Below, piece by piece: positions 8,843 to 17,368 of a DNA stretch of 64,000 nucleotides (positions within the stretch are counted from its first letter, which is position 1; each line of letters opens with the position of its first letter). The notes under the pieces are model-generated. The model saw only the letters and a list, made by a program, of their open reading frames with translations, ran no database searches and was not told the DNA's origin. The stretch spans positions 1-64,000 of the forward strand of contig NZ_JASGBH010000009.1 in assembly GCF_030053395.1 (NCBI RefSeq). The letters run 5' to 3'. The translations under genes were made by a program, and so were the position numbers. This DNA is from Limnohabitans lacus (GTDB lineage Bacteria > Pseudomonadota > Gammaproteobacteria > Burkholderiales > Burkholderiaceae_C).

Positions 8843-9230
8843 AGTCTGGACAGTCGAGTCGGTGGCAGACCGGTTTGTGGATGCGGCCCGAACCGCCAGG
8901 CGCCTGCCGCGCGTGATGGTGCAGGGCTACGCCAGCACCTGGCCCATCGTGATTCTTCCAAGCGATGCCTACCCGGATCCGCACAAGGTGTACCGATTGC
9001 CGCCCCCGTCCCCTCAAGATGTGGAGCGAATGCTCGAAGTCATGCGCTGGGTGCAGATGCTTGAGCTCGATGAACGGCATCTGGTGTGGATGCGGGCCAA
9101 GCGCTTTGACTGGGTGGAGATCAGCAAGCGCTTTGCCTGTGACCGCACCACGGCATGGAGACGCTGGAAGCGGGACATGCAGGTGGTGGCCGATCTGCTC
9201 AACAAGAGGGGGGAGCCAGCCAAACCGTGA
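8835..9230 (+). CDS. Phage protein with C-terminal HTH (DUF6362-like)
   Basis: 131 residues. It begins VEVWTVESVADRFVDAARTA and ends with a helix-turn-helix pattern: DWVEISKRFACDRTTAWRRW. Proteins of this type (recalled as DUF6362) stand near the end of early operons in many proteobacterial prophages and may be late regulators. ATG 8835 follows GGGAGGTGG and overlaps the upstream stop; the longer frame from 8646 is a shadow of the previous gene. Confidence 0.65.
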   Translation: MVEVWTVESVADRFVDAARTARRLPRVMVQGYASTWPIVILPSDAYPDPHKVYRLPPPSPQDVERMLEVMRWVQMLELDERHLVWMRAKRFDWVEISKRFACDRTTAWRRWKRDMQVVADLLNKRGEPAKP

Positions 9231-9389
9231 GGCGCTCCAACCAGATGGGAAATTAGCGTGTTTTGGCGTGCATACGCGGCGCAATTCAAACTCGGTAGTG
9301 AATGCGCGGTTTTTGGGGTCAAAACACGCTGCAACATTTCGGCGATTTGCAGCTACATTTTCATCTACGGTGGACAAACGAGTGCAGAG

Positions 9390-9473
9390 ACAGTGATGAC
9401 AGTCACACACAGTCGATGACACCTCGAAACTTCCCCGAAACAGTCGAGGAATAGTCAAAGACAGTTGATGACA
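9390..9473 (+). repeat. Three copies of ACAGT(C/T)GATGACA
   Basis: The 12-13 base unit occurs at 9390-9401 (one base shorter), 9409-9421 and 9461-9473, with partial copies between. It lies in a 270-base stretch without genes, just after the replication operon. Iteron-like arrays near a P4-type primase can be part of an origin; a regulator-binding array is the alternative. Confidence 0.4.
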
Positions 9474-9501
9474 TCGACGTCTACTGACTGTTGTCCGACT
9501 C

Positions 9502-9723
9502 CTATCGATGAACTTCGATTTCTCCAGAGGCCTCGTACTCCGCCAGCTTTTCAAGCGGCAGGTACACGGTCGGTTTTCCCTCGCGGAGAACTTCCAGACG
9601 GCTATGAATTTCTGATCCCACTTCGTAGGTCCCAGCAATCAGCGGCGTAAAGCCTGCTCCGGATGCTGTGGCCTCAGTCGGGCTTTTGCGGGCCAGAACC
9701 CCGCGAACTACTTTGATTTGCAC
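9502..9723 (-). CDS. Short hypothetical protein
   Basis: 73 residues from a GTG start, beginning QIKVVRGVLARKSPTEA. The sequence looks protein-like (TYEVGSEIHSRLEVLREGKP, regular charge pattern) and carries no obvious signal or domain. It would be transcribed towards the repeat array and against the phage operon. The ribosome site is weak. Confidence 0.35.
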   Translation of the reverse strand: MQIKVVRGVLARKSPTEATASGAGFTPLIAGTYEVGSEIHSRLEVLREGKPTVYLPLEKLAEYEASGEIEVHR

Positions 9724-9767
9724 TGCAGAACATTCTCGTTTTGCGGTCGATTTTACCGGTCACCCCT

Positions 9768-11048
9768 ATGAATCATCCTGAGATCCGAATGGTCCCAGTG
9801 GACGCGCTCGTCCCCTACGCACGCAATGCCCGAACCCACAGCGATGCCCAAGTGGCACAGATCGCGGCCTCGATCACCGAGTTTGGCTGGACCAACCCGA
9901 TCCTCACGGACGGTGCTAAGGGCGTGATTGCTGGTCACGGTCGCTTGATGGCTGCGCGCAAGCTCGGTCTCAAGGATGTGCCGGTCATTGAGCTGGGGCA
10001 CCTGACGCCCGAGCAGAAGAAGGCCTACATCCTGGCCGACAACCGGTTAGCCGAAAACGCTGGCTGGGATGACGAGCTCTTGAAACTCGAGTTGGCCGAG
10101 CTCAAAGCAGCCGACTTCGATCTGGACCTGATGGGTTTCACCGACAAGGAGCTCGAAGAGCTGCTCAACGGCGACGAGTCAGGCGGTGGTTTGACTGAGG
10201 ATGATGCAATCCCAGAAGCACCAGTAGATCCTGTTTCCAGACCTGGGGACTTGTGGATTCTCGGCAACCACCGCCTCCTTTGTGGCGACTCAACGATCCT
10301 GTCGGATGTGGAGCGCCTCATGGGTGGCCAACTGGCCGACATGGCCTTCACTGATCCACCCTACAACGTGGACTACGGCAACAGCGCCAAGGACAAGATG
10401 CGCGGCAAAGATCGGCGCATCATGAACGACGATCTGGGTGAGGGGTTCTTCCAGTTCCTCTACGACTCCTGTCTGAACCTGCTCCTGGTTACCAAGGGTG
10501 CCTGCTACGTGTGCATGAGCTCGTCGGAGCTGCACACCCTGCAAAAGGCCTGGATCAAGGCAGGGGGTAAGTGGTCCACGTTCATCATCTGGGCCAAGAA
10601 CACTTTCACGCTTGGGCGCGCGGATTACCAGCGCCAGTACGAGCCCATCCTGTATGGCTGGAAACAGGGCACGGACCACTTCTGGTGCGGCGACCGGGAC
10701 CAGTCAGACATCTGGAACTACAACAAGCCCCGGGTCAACGACCTGCACCCGACCATGAAGCCGGTCGAGCTGGTCGAGCGGGCCATCAAGAATTCCTCGA
10801 AGAGCCGGGACATCGTTCTGGACCTGTTTGGAGGTTCGGGCACCACCCTGATCGCCAGCGAAAAGACTGGGCGTCAGGCTCGACTCATTGAGCTCGATCC
10901 CAAGTTCGTGGACGTGATCATCAAACGCTGGGAGGACTACACCGGCCAGCAAGCGGTGCGTGAGGACGATGGCGTGAAATTCGGTGAGCTGGCCATCAGT
11001 GCAGCTATTGCACAGGGGCAGGGTGCCCCTGCGGTGGCTAGTGCCTGA
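9768..11048 (+). CDS. Phage DNA methyltransferase with ParB-like N-terminal domain
   Basis: 426 residues. The N-terminal ParB/Srx-type domain (about 5-110; GVIAGHGRLMAARKLGL, ILADNRLAENAGWD) is followed by an N4/N6-type methylase with catalytic DPPYNVDY and SAM-binding FGGSGTT motifs in the beta-class order. It would methylate adenine or cytosine in phage DNA, often to evade host restriction. No matching endonuclease is adjacent except the HNH protein at 12477. ATG 9768 is the natural start; TTG 9741 gives an unlikely extension. Confidence 0.9.
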   Translation: MNHPEIRMVPVDALVPYARNARTHSDAQVAQIAASITEFGWTNPILTDGAKGVIAGHGRLMAARKLGLKDVPVIELGHLTPEQKKAYILADNRLAENAGWDDELLKLELAELKAADFDLDLMGFTDKELEELLNGDESGGGLTEDDAIPEAPVDPVSRPGDLWILGNHRLLCGDSTILSDVERLMGGQLADMAFTDPPYNVDYGNSAKDKMRGKDRRIMNDDLGEGFFQFLYDSCLNLLLVTKGACYVCMSSSELHTLQKAWIKAGGKWSTFIIWAKNTFTLGRADYQRQYEPILYGWKQGTDHFWCGDRDQSDIWNYNKPRVNDLHPTMKPVELVERAIKNSSKSRDIVLDLFGGSGTTLIASEKTGRQARLIELDPKFVDVIIKRWEDYTGQQAVREDDGVKFGELAISAAIAQGQGAPAVASA

Positions 11049-11050
11049 TC

Positions 11051-11257
11051 TCAGTTGCCCGAGAAATTCGGGTACAAGTCGCCACTCGTGATGTCGGCGT
11101 TGTAGGTGAGCTGGTCAAACTCGCCGCGCTCGTCAGCCAGGTACACGCCCCCGACCGACTGGATGGCGACTCCGTATTTGCGGGTGAGGGCGGTCAATTC
11201 GGCGATGAAGCGGTCGTAGTTGTTTTCGACTTGCGTTGTGGTGTTGATGGCTGCCAT
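11051..11257 (-). CDS. Small phage protein, unknown
   Basis: 68 residues, beginning AAINTTTQVENNYDRFIAE, with a good AAGGAGA ribosome site. It is the last gene of a four-gene minus-strand set (12370 to 11051) lying inside the plus-strand prophage. No domain is recognised. It ends three bases from the methyltransferase stop, a convergent arrangement. Confidence 0.6.
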   Translation of the reverse strand: MAAINTTTQVENNYDRFIAELTALTRKYGVAIQSVGGVYLADERGEFDQLTYNADITSGDLYPNFSGN

Positions 11258-11356
11258 TTGGTTCTCCTTGTTGCGATGACTGTATGAACGCTCTACCTGC
11301 GTGAGAAGTAATGCGATTCATCCAATCTTTCTGATCAGTTGCTTTTTTGTGACTGA

Positions 11357-11716
11357 TCAGCCCAGACGCGCGAGGTAGCGAACGCTGTCTCCTCCGGATG
11401 GATCGATGAACAAGTAAGGGCGACCAGGTGCGTGCACCATCACGCACAACCGGCCATCCCAGTAATCGCCTCCCTTGCCTTTGAGCCAGTCGCGAGACTT
11501 GCCAAGGTTCAATTTGAAGCCATCAAATTCTTCGGGATCCATCTCCCGGATCTCGGTCACGTAGACCGCCTCGACGCCGCAAGCGGCAATGTCGGAGATG
11601 TCTGTAGGCTTGCGGCCAAAGGGCAGCGGGATGCTGAGCTTTTGGACCTGCAATTCGCGGCCATCGAAGTTGATGGTCGTGGGCTTGGATTCGATGGTGA
11701 TAGTGATGGGGTTCAT
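11357..11716 (-). CDS. Phage protein of unknown function
   Basis: 119 residues, beta-rich, with GAGGACCTC before ATG 11716. It begins MNPITITIESKPTTINFDGR. It sits eight bases after the DUF3489-like gene and is probably co-transcribed. No motif recognised. Confidence 0.6.
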   Translation of the reverse strand: MNPITITIESKPTTINFDGRELQVQKLSIPLPFGRKPTDISDIAACGVEAVYVTEIREMDPEEFDGFKLNLGKSRDWLKGKGGDYWDGRLCVMVHAPGRPYLFIDPSGGDSVRYLARLG

Positions 11717-11723
11717 GAGGTCC

Positions 11724-12167
11724 TCAAACGGTTGTGGTGGTGATTCGGTAGACGCGGTCTGTGCCGGTCTGCTTCTCTGAGGTGATTTCTAGCCCCAGCT
11801 TCTTTTTGAGTGCGCCTGCCATCGCACCGCGCACGGTGTGAACCTGCCAGCCTGTTGCCTCGGTCATCTGCGGCAGCGTGGCGCCCTCGGCGCGGCTGAG
11901 CAGCCCGATCAGCACGGCTTGCTTGGTGCCTTCGCGTGTTGTGCGTGGTGGCTGAGTGGTGATGCCAATCTCTTGCAACCCTGTGGCTGTGGCCACGTAC
12001 ACCTCGGGCTCTGAAGCGCTGGCCTCAATCAGCTGTGCGTTGCGCATGGCCGTGAGCACCTTGATGCGTGCACCACCCTTGAGGGTGTCAGGGAAGTTGG
12101 TCAGTTTCTTTTGTGGATGCTGCGCAGCGGCTTCAAGCAGCGCGCGTTGGGTGTCCGTGAGTTTCAT
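11724..12167 (-). CDS. DUF3489-type protein
   Basis: 147 residues. The C-terminal half has the DUF3489 pattern TKQAVLIGLLSRAEGATLPQ, then MTEATGWQVHTVRGAMAGAL, then KKKLGLEI, a winged-helix-like fold. An N-terminal extension (LTDTQRALLEAAAQHPQK) also looks like an HTH. Such proteins are common beside recombinases and mobile elements and are presumed DNA binders. The start overlaps the previous gene by four bases. Confidence 0.8.
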   Translation of the reverse strand: MKLTDTQRALLEAAAQHPQKKLTNFPDTLKGGARIKVLTAMRNAQLIEASASEPEVYVATATGLQEIGITTQPPRTTREGTKQAVLIGLLSRAEGATLPQMTEATGWQVHTVRGAMAGALKKKLGLEITSEKQTGTDRVYRITTTTV

Positions 12168-12370
12168 TGTTTACCCTTCGATGTTGTTGATGTGTTTTTT
12201 GCTGCTTCGATCCCTGCGGCGTAAGCAGCCTCCAGTGCGCCCTTGATGGACCAGACTGCTACGTCGTGAAAGTCCAGGCGATCGCGGTGCTGGGTCTCCA
12301 GCGTTTCGATGAACAAGTGCTCTTTGGCGATCTGCTCCAGCAGCTTGTTCAGGTCTTTGTTTTGTTTCAT
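12164..12370 (-). CDS. DUF6900-like small protein
   Basis: 68 residues from ATG 12370 (AAAGGAATC upstream). Core HLFIETLETQHRDRLDFHDV followed by AVWSIKGALEAAYAAG; I recall this as DUF6900, often next to DUF3489 genes. First gene of the minus-strand set. Function unknown. Confidence 0.65.
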   Translation of the reverse strand: MKQNKDLNKLLEQIAKEHLFIETLETQHRDRLDFHDVAVWSIKGALEAAYAAGIEAAKNTSTTSKGKQ

Positions 12371-12476
12371 TGGGTGATTCCTTTCGTTAATCCAATGTGA
12401 TGGATTGACGCTCTGAATCAAGATGAAGCCAAGTCAATTTTTCGAGCTGTCGCTTATTCCTTGAAAGCCGATTGAG

Positions 12477-12857
12477 ATGCCGCGAAGTGCGCCCACTCCA
12501 TGCAGATATCCTGGTTGCGCGCAGGTGCTGAACGTGCCCGGCTACTGCACCAATCACCAGCCCCAAGTGCACCGTGAGTACGGGCGTGCGCGGCGTGGGT
12601 TCGATACCGAGCTGGGCTTCTATCAATCGGCCAGGTGGCGCAACACACGTGCAGCGGTGCTACGGGATAACCCGCTTTGCTGCAGGTGCCAGGCCAAGGG
12701 CTTGTTGCAACCAGCCAAGGTGGTCGATCACATCGTTCCGGTCAAGCAAGGCGGTGAGCGCTTTGAGCGAGCGAACCTGCAGAGCCTGTGCGTGCCCTGT
12801 CACAACGCCAAGACCGCCTCAGAGACGGCATCCCTGCGCAACCAGGCCCCGTCCTGA
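12477..12857 (+). CDS. HNH endonuclease, phage packaging type
   Basis: 126 residues. A Cys pair CRCQAKG, then VVDHIVPVKQGGERFERANL and CVPCHNAKT give the HNH fold with structural zinc. Phage HNH proteins just upstream of terminase genes take part in cos-type genome cleavage together with the large terminase (family knowledge). The gene lies 160 bases before terS, matching that role. Confidence 0.85.
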   Translation: MPRSAPTPCRYPGCAQVLNVPGYCTNHQPQVHREYGRARRGFDTELGFYQSARWRNTRAAVLRDNPLCCRCQAKGLLQPAKVVDHIVPVKQGGERFERANLQSLCVPCHNAKTASETASLRNQAPS

Positions 12858-13019
12858 GGGGGTAGGGGGTCTGAATCTCTACAGACTGACGCCCAAGATG
12901 CGTGGGCTTGCGCAAATTTTTGTGCGTGCAAATTGAACAAGGGGGGGTATCCCCTTTTCCAAAGACTCTGCGCAGCAAAGGCCGTGCATCAAATGAACAT
13001 CAAACCAAGCGGGTGATTT

Positions 13020-13481
13020 ATGGGCGGACGCAAGCCACTGCCGACTCAAGTCAAGCAGATCAAGGGGACCTTGCAGCCATGCCGGACCAACTACCACGAG
13101 CCCATCCCAGAGGGCTTGCTGGTCGAGCCTCCGGACTACATGCCTGAAGGTGCCAAGGCCGCCTGGCGCTACGCGCTTGAATGTGCGCCACCCACCCTGA
13201 TTCGCAAGCTGGACATGTCCGTGCTGGAAATCTGGGCTTGTGCGGCAGACCTGTACCGACAGGCCCAGACGGGCATCGGCAAAACGGGACTCTTGGTGAA
13301 GGCGCCTCACAGCGGTGTGCCCATGCAGTCGCCGTACCTGGCCATTGCCAACAAGCAGGCCCAGATCATGACCAAGGCTGCGATCGAGATGGGGTTCACT
13401 CCAGCGTCTCGCTCGCGCATTTCCATTCCAAACGAGCGACCGGGCGAAGAGCTCGATCTCTGGGAGGACATTGTTGGGTAG
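13020..13481 (+). CDS. terS: P27-family terminase small subunit
   Basis: 153 residues, beginning MGGRKPLPTQVKQIKGTLQP, with the P27-type helical core (ALECAPPTLIRKLDMSVLEI, MQSPYLAIANKQAQIM). It recognises the packaging site and hands DNA to the large subunit. The large subunit gene starts six bases later. The upstream 160 bases, with a G7 run near 12943, may hold the cos site; no stronger evidence is visible. Confidence 0.85.
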   Translation: MGGRKPLPTQVKQIKGTLQPCRTNYHEPIPEGLLVEPPDYMPEGAKAAWRYALECAPPTLIRKLDMSVLEIWACAADLYRQAQTGIGKTGLLVKAPHSGVPMQSPYLAIANKQAQIMTKAAIEMGFTPASRSRISIPNERPGEELDLWEDIVG

Positions 13482-13486
13482 GACCG

Positions 13487-14236
13487 ATGAGCACATACGC
13501 CGCGAGCGCCAAACAATATGCACAGCGCGTCGTATCGGGAGAGATCCTGACTTGCGAGTGGGTTCAAAAGGCCTGCAAACGCCAGCTCGATGACCTGATC
13601 CGCTTCAAACGCAAGAGCAGCATCTACCAGTTCAACCCGGAGCTGCTTGACCGGTACGGCAGGCCTTACAGGCCAGCCGACAACCTGTGCGCTTTCATTG
13701 AGCGCCTGCCCCACGTGAAAGGACCACTGGCCAGCCGGATGATTGTTCTGGAGCCATGGCAGGTGTTCATCTTGTCCACGGTATTCGGATGGGTCAAATC
13801 GGACGGCAAGCGCCGTTTCAGGCGGTCGTACATCGAGGTGCCTCGGGGCAATGCCAAGTCCACCTTGTCATCGGCGGTGGGTCTGTACATGCTCGCGGCC
13901 GACCGCGAGGGTGGCGCTGAGGTGTACTCTCTGGCCACCACCCGCGATCAGGCTCGCATCGTCTTCGGCGATGCCCAGACCATGGCGCGCCTGAGTCCGG
14001 GATTTAGGAACCGGTTCGCGGTGAACGTCGGTGCGCACAACATGCATGTCTTGCAAACCGGCTCCAAGTTCGAAGCGCTCTCAGCTGAGGGCTCGACGCT
14101 GGACGGCCTGAACATCCACTTCGGTTGTATTGACGAGTTGCACGCCCACAAGACCCGAACGGTCTATGACGTGGTGGAGACTGGCACCGGCAAGCGGGAC
14201 AACTCGCTGCTGTGGGTGATCACCACGGCTGGCTCA
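13487..14236 (+). pseudogene. terL: Terminase large subunit, N-terminal fragment
   Basis: From ATG 13487 about 250 residues match the ATPase part of HK97-type large terminases: Walker A-like PRGNAKS, adenine-binding LEPWQVFILS and Walker B region IHFGCIDELHAHKTR. After WVITTAGS the frame runs into the 3' part of the portal gene in another frame and stops at 14308. The nuclease domain is lost. The join carries the shared stretch GGCTGGCTCA near 14228-14236. Confidence 0.85.
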
Positions 14237-14619
14237 CTCGCAACGAGGCCCGCATCGCCGAGAACCTCAACCCGATCAAAGGGCTCGATCAACCGCTCAG
14301 GCCTCTGAACATGGTCGAAGAAGAGGACGCCGAGGAGCAAGAGCCAGAAGACGAGGACTCTGACGCAACAGACGCAGACACCCCGGCAGAGCCGGATCAA
14401 GAGATGAGCCAGCGATTTCGCAAGCTCATTGAAGCTAATGCCCAGCGCCTGGCCCGGCGCATCAGCAAGAAGGGCAGCTTGGACGCTCAGGAAATCGCCC
14501 TGATCGCCCAAGCCTTGGGCTTGCAAGAGCCCGAGGTGCGTGCCTGGGCTGTCTCACAACCTTCTACCGATGAAACAGTGCTGCTCAAGGCGCTGATCCA
14601 ACTTGGAAACTCCAAATGA
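14227..14619 (+). pseudogene. HK97-type portal protein, C-terminal fragment
   Basis: The frame GWLTRNEARIAENLNPIKGL is the conserved end of HK97 portal proteins, followed by an acidic linker (EEEDAEEQEPEDEDSD) and a helical tail. About 300 N-terminal residues are missing because of the deletion that fuses it to terL. The stop overlaps the protease start (ATGA), showing that the downstream order is original. Confidence 0.8.
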
Positions 14620-15542
14620 ACAAACACCTTCTTGTCTCTGAATTTCTGACCACGCCCTGGGCACTCATGCCCGAGCGTCTGCAGGCCATGACTGCCGTGC
14701 TCACTCGCTGGTCCTTGGATGAGCCGCCAAGCGACGAAACCTTGTTTCAGGTGAATGCGGACCGCGTTCTGCGCGACACGCGCAAACAGTTCACTGCAGC
14801 TAATGCCGGAGCTGGCATCGCGGTCCTGCCCCTGTATGGGGTGGTCACGCAGCGCGGCAACATGGTCGATGACATCTCGGGGCCGGGTAGTACCAGCACC
14901 CAGAAATTCACAAGCGCTTTGCGCCAAGTCCTGGATGATGACACTGTGGGCCAAATCCTGATCGACATCGATAGCCCCGGCGGCAGCGTCTACGGCGTGG
15001 CCGAGTTGGCCAACGAGATTGTCAAAGCCCGGGCCCAAAAGCCCGTGGTGGCCGTGGCCAATAGCCTGGCTGCCTCGGCCGCCTATTGGATCGGTTGCTC
15101 AGCCGGTGAGTTCTATGTCACCCCGGGTGGCGAGGTGGGCTCCATCGGTGTCTGGCAGGCCCACTTTGATTACTCGAAGGCGCTAGAAGAGGAAGGGGTC
15201 AAACCCACCCTGATCTCAGCAGGCAAGTTCAAGGTCGAGGGCAACCCTTATGTGCCGCTGGATCCTGAGGCACAGGCCTTTATGCAGTCCCGCGTCGATG
15301 ATTACTACAACGCCTTCATCAAAGCCGTGGCCAAGGGCCGAGGAGTCTCGGTTGCCGATGTGCGTGACGGCATGGGCGAGGGTCGGGTGCTGGGTGCCAA
15401 TGCGGCGCTTGCCGCCAAGATGGTGGACGGCATTGCCACCTTCGACGATGTGCTGGCCAAGATGCAGAAGACCGCCGTCTCTCAAAAGCCACCGGGTGCT
15501 TCCCGGCTTGGCCAGGCACGTGCAGCCCTCGCGCTGATCTGA
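14616..15542 (+). CDS. S49-family prohead protease
   Basis: 308 residues of SppA/S49 type. It has the oxyanion region DIDSPGGSVYG, the nucleophile in NSLAASAAYWI and the catalytic lysine in ISAGKFKVEGNPY. In HK97-like phages such a protease matures the capsid and may also supply the scaffold. It lies in the expected place between portal and capsid and has full length for the family. Confidence 0.85.
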   Translation: MNKHLLVSEFLTTPWALMPERLQAMTAVLTRWSLDEPPSDETLFQVNADRVLRDTRKQFTAANAGAGIAVLPLYGVVTQRGNMVDDISGPGSTSTQKFTSALRQVLDDDTVGQILIDIDSPGGSVYGVAELANEIVKARAQKPVVAVANSLAASAAYWIGCSAGEFYVTPGGEVGSIGVWQAHFDYSKALEEEGVKPTLISAGKFKVEGNPYVPLDPEAQAFMQSRVDDYYNAFIKAVAKGRGVSVADVRDGMGEGRVLGANAALAAKMVDGIATFDDVLAKMQKTAVSQKPPGASRLGQARAALALI

Positions 15543-15624
15543 CCACGTACAGATTCCGTTTCCCCAATTCAGCAGTCCTCCGTTGAGGGCTGCCGACCAC
15601 CTGCGACCCGTTGGTCGCGCCTCA

Positions 15625-15661
15625 AACCGCCGCCCTGTGCTTGCTGCCTGGGCGGTTTTTT
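15625..15661 (+). terminator. Hairpin terminator between protease and capsid genes
   Basis: AACCGCC (15625-15631) pairs with GGCGGTT (15651-15657), followed by a run of T. Placed before the capsid gene it may reduce read-through or process the mRNA, as seen in other phages. Confidence 0.65.
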
Positions 15662-15680
15662 CATTTCTGGAGCAATACCA

Positions 15681-16907
15681 ATGAGTAAGCAATTGCGCGA
15701 GCTTCAAGCTCGCAAAGCCACCCTGGTCAAGGACGCCCGTGCCCTGACCGATATCGCCGCCGCTGAGGAGCGCGACATGACCGATGAAGAGCTGGCCGCC
15801 TTCAACGCCCTCAAGGCCAAGATCGAGGCGGCATCGGCTGCCATAGACCGTGAGGCTGCCCTGATCGCCGAAGAGGCGCATATGGTCAATGTAGCCAACG
15901 TAGCCCACTCGGCGCATTCGACCATTTCCCATGGCCAGAAGGCCACGGTGATTTCTGTCACCGACAACCTCGAAGCTGACCCCAAGCATGGCTTCAAGAG
16001 CGTGGGTGACTTCCTCAAGACCGTGCGTCAGGCGCAAAATCCCGGTGCCGCGATCGATGATCGTTTGCTGATTGGCTCCGGCCGAAGTGCTGTGGCTCCG
16101 GCCTCGTTTGGCAGTGAAGGCTCGGCGCAGGATGGCGGCTTTCTTGTGCCCCCGCAGTTCGCGCAGGAGATCTTCCAGCTCTCGCTGGGCGAGGACTCCC
16201 TGCTGCCCATGACCGACAACGTCGAGATCACGGGCAACACCATGGCCTTCCCCAAGGACGAGACCACGCCCTGGGGCACCAACGGCATCCGAGCCTACTG
16301 GCAAGGTGAAGCCGCATCGGCCGTGGGTACCAAGCCTGTCCTGGGTCTGTCGACACTGCGCCTCAAAAAGCTCATGGCGCTGGTGCCGGTGACGGACGAG
16401 CTGCTGGATGACACCAATGCGCTGTCCACCTACCTGCCCGACAAGATCGCCACATCCATTCGCTGGAAGACCAACGAGTCGATTCTGTTCGGCTCGGGCA
16501 CGGGTCTGCCAGTGGGCTGCATGACCAACGCCACCACGGTGACGGTAGCCAAGGAATCGGGCCAGACCACGCAGACTCTGCTGGCGCAGAACTTGGCCAA
16601 GATGATCTCGCGCCTGCCGCCGGGTTCGTTTGGCAAGGCCGTGTGGATCGTCAACAACGATGTGCTGCCCGCGCTCTTCACCCTGACATTGGGCAACTAC
16701 CCGATCTACCTGCCCACGGGCATGAACCCGGGTGGCATTCAGGTCTCGCCCTACGGCATGCTGCTTGGCCGCCCAGTCTTCGTGTCGCAACACGCCAACA
16801 CCTTCTCTTCTGCGGGTGATGTGCTGCTGGCCGACTTGTCGTACTACCAGACCATCACCAAGGCCGGTGGCATGCAAACGGCCAAGGACGTGAAGGAGAT
16901 GCTGTGA
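15681..16907 (+). CDS. HK97-type major capsid protein, altered C-terminus
   Basis: 408 residues. A coiled-coil delta/scaffold region (about 1-75) is followed by the HK97 fold (GGFLVPPQFAQEIFQLSLGE, NGIRAYWQGEAASAVG, WKTNESILFGSGTGLPVG). The expected C-terminal part (typically a further 25-35 residues after YYQTITKAGG) is missing. The protein ends MQTAKDVKEML and the next gene is an endolysin rather than a head-tail connector. The 3' end is therefore a deletion join near 16875-16885 that also removed all tail genes. Confidence 0.85.
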   Translation: MSKQLRELQARKATLVKDARALTDIAAAEERDMTDEELAAFNALKAKIEAASAAIDREAALIAEEAHMVNVANVAHSAHSTISHGQKATVISVTDNLEADPKHGFKSVGDFLKTVRQAQNPGAAIDDRLLIGSGRSAVAPASFGSEGSAQDGGFLVPPQFAQEIFQLSLGEDSLLPMTDNVEITGNTMAFPKDETTPWGTNGIRAYWQGEAASAVGTKPVLGLSTLRLKKLMALVPVTDELLDDTNALSTYLPDKIATSIRWKTNESILFGSGTGLPVGCMTNATTVTVAKESGQTTQTLLAQNLAKMISRLPPGSFGKAVWIVNNDVLPALFTLTLGNYPIYLPTGMNPGGIQVSPYGMLLGRPVFVSQHANTFSSAGDVLLADLSYYQTITKAGGMQTAKDVKEML

Positions 16908-17368
16908 ATCCCAGTGAATTCATCATGCGGCTCACCACGGCCGCCATCGCGTCAGCCAAAGCCACGGGTGTTCCCGCCAGCATCACGATCGCACAGGCCG
17001 CCCTTGAGTCCGCCTGGGGGGAGTCTGGATTGGCTAGGAATGGCAACAACCTCTTTGGGATCAAAGCGGACAGCCTCTGGCGCGGCCAGACCTTGACCCT
17101 GAACACCAAGGAGTTCATCAAAGGGCATTGGGTGGTGGTGCCAGCCCTTTGGCGCAAGTATCCAAGCTGGCAAGCCAGCATCGATGACCACGCCGCATTC
17201 CTCAAGCGCAACCCCCGCTACAAGGCCTGCTTTACCTGCACTTCAGCCCAGGCGTTCGCCAAGGCACTGGCTCAGGCAGGCTATGCCACAGACCCAGCGT
17301 ATGCGGACAAGATCATTGGACTGATCAAGCAGCACAACCTGCTGGTCTTGGACGGAGGTGCCCCATGA
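16904..17368 (+). CDS. Phage endolysin, FlgJ-like glucosaminidase (GH73)
   Basis: 154 residues starting at GTG 16904 and overlapping the capsid stop (GTGA). The pattern PASITIAQAALESAWGESGL, then NNLFGIKA, is the GH73 lysozyme-like core with the catalytic Glu in ALESAWGES. It cleaves peptidoglycan at lysis. No holin is evident upstream, since that region is deleted. It is followed directly by the spanins. Confidence 0.85.
   Translation: MNPSEFIMRLTTAAIASAKATGVPASITIAQAALESAWGESGLARNGNNLFGIKADSLWRGQTLTLNTKEFIKGHWVVVPALWRKYPSWQASIDDHAAFLKRNPRYKACFTCTSAQAFAKALAQAGYATDPAYADKIIGLIKQHNLLVLDGGAP

Noticed and set aside
12858..13019. cos site before terS
   Set aside because: Position is right and a G run is present, but no inverted repeat or defined nick motif could be shown, so it is not listed as a feature.
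15216..16877. 553-codon minus-strand frame opposite the protease and capsid genes
   Set aside because: Composition mirrors the capsid and protease genes, it has no domain and no ribosome site; a GC-driven shadow.
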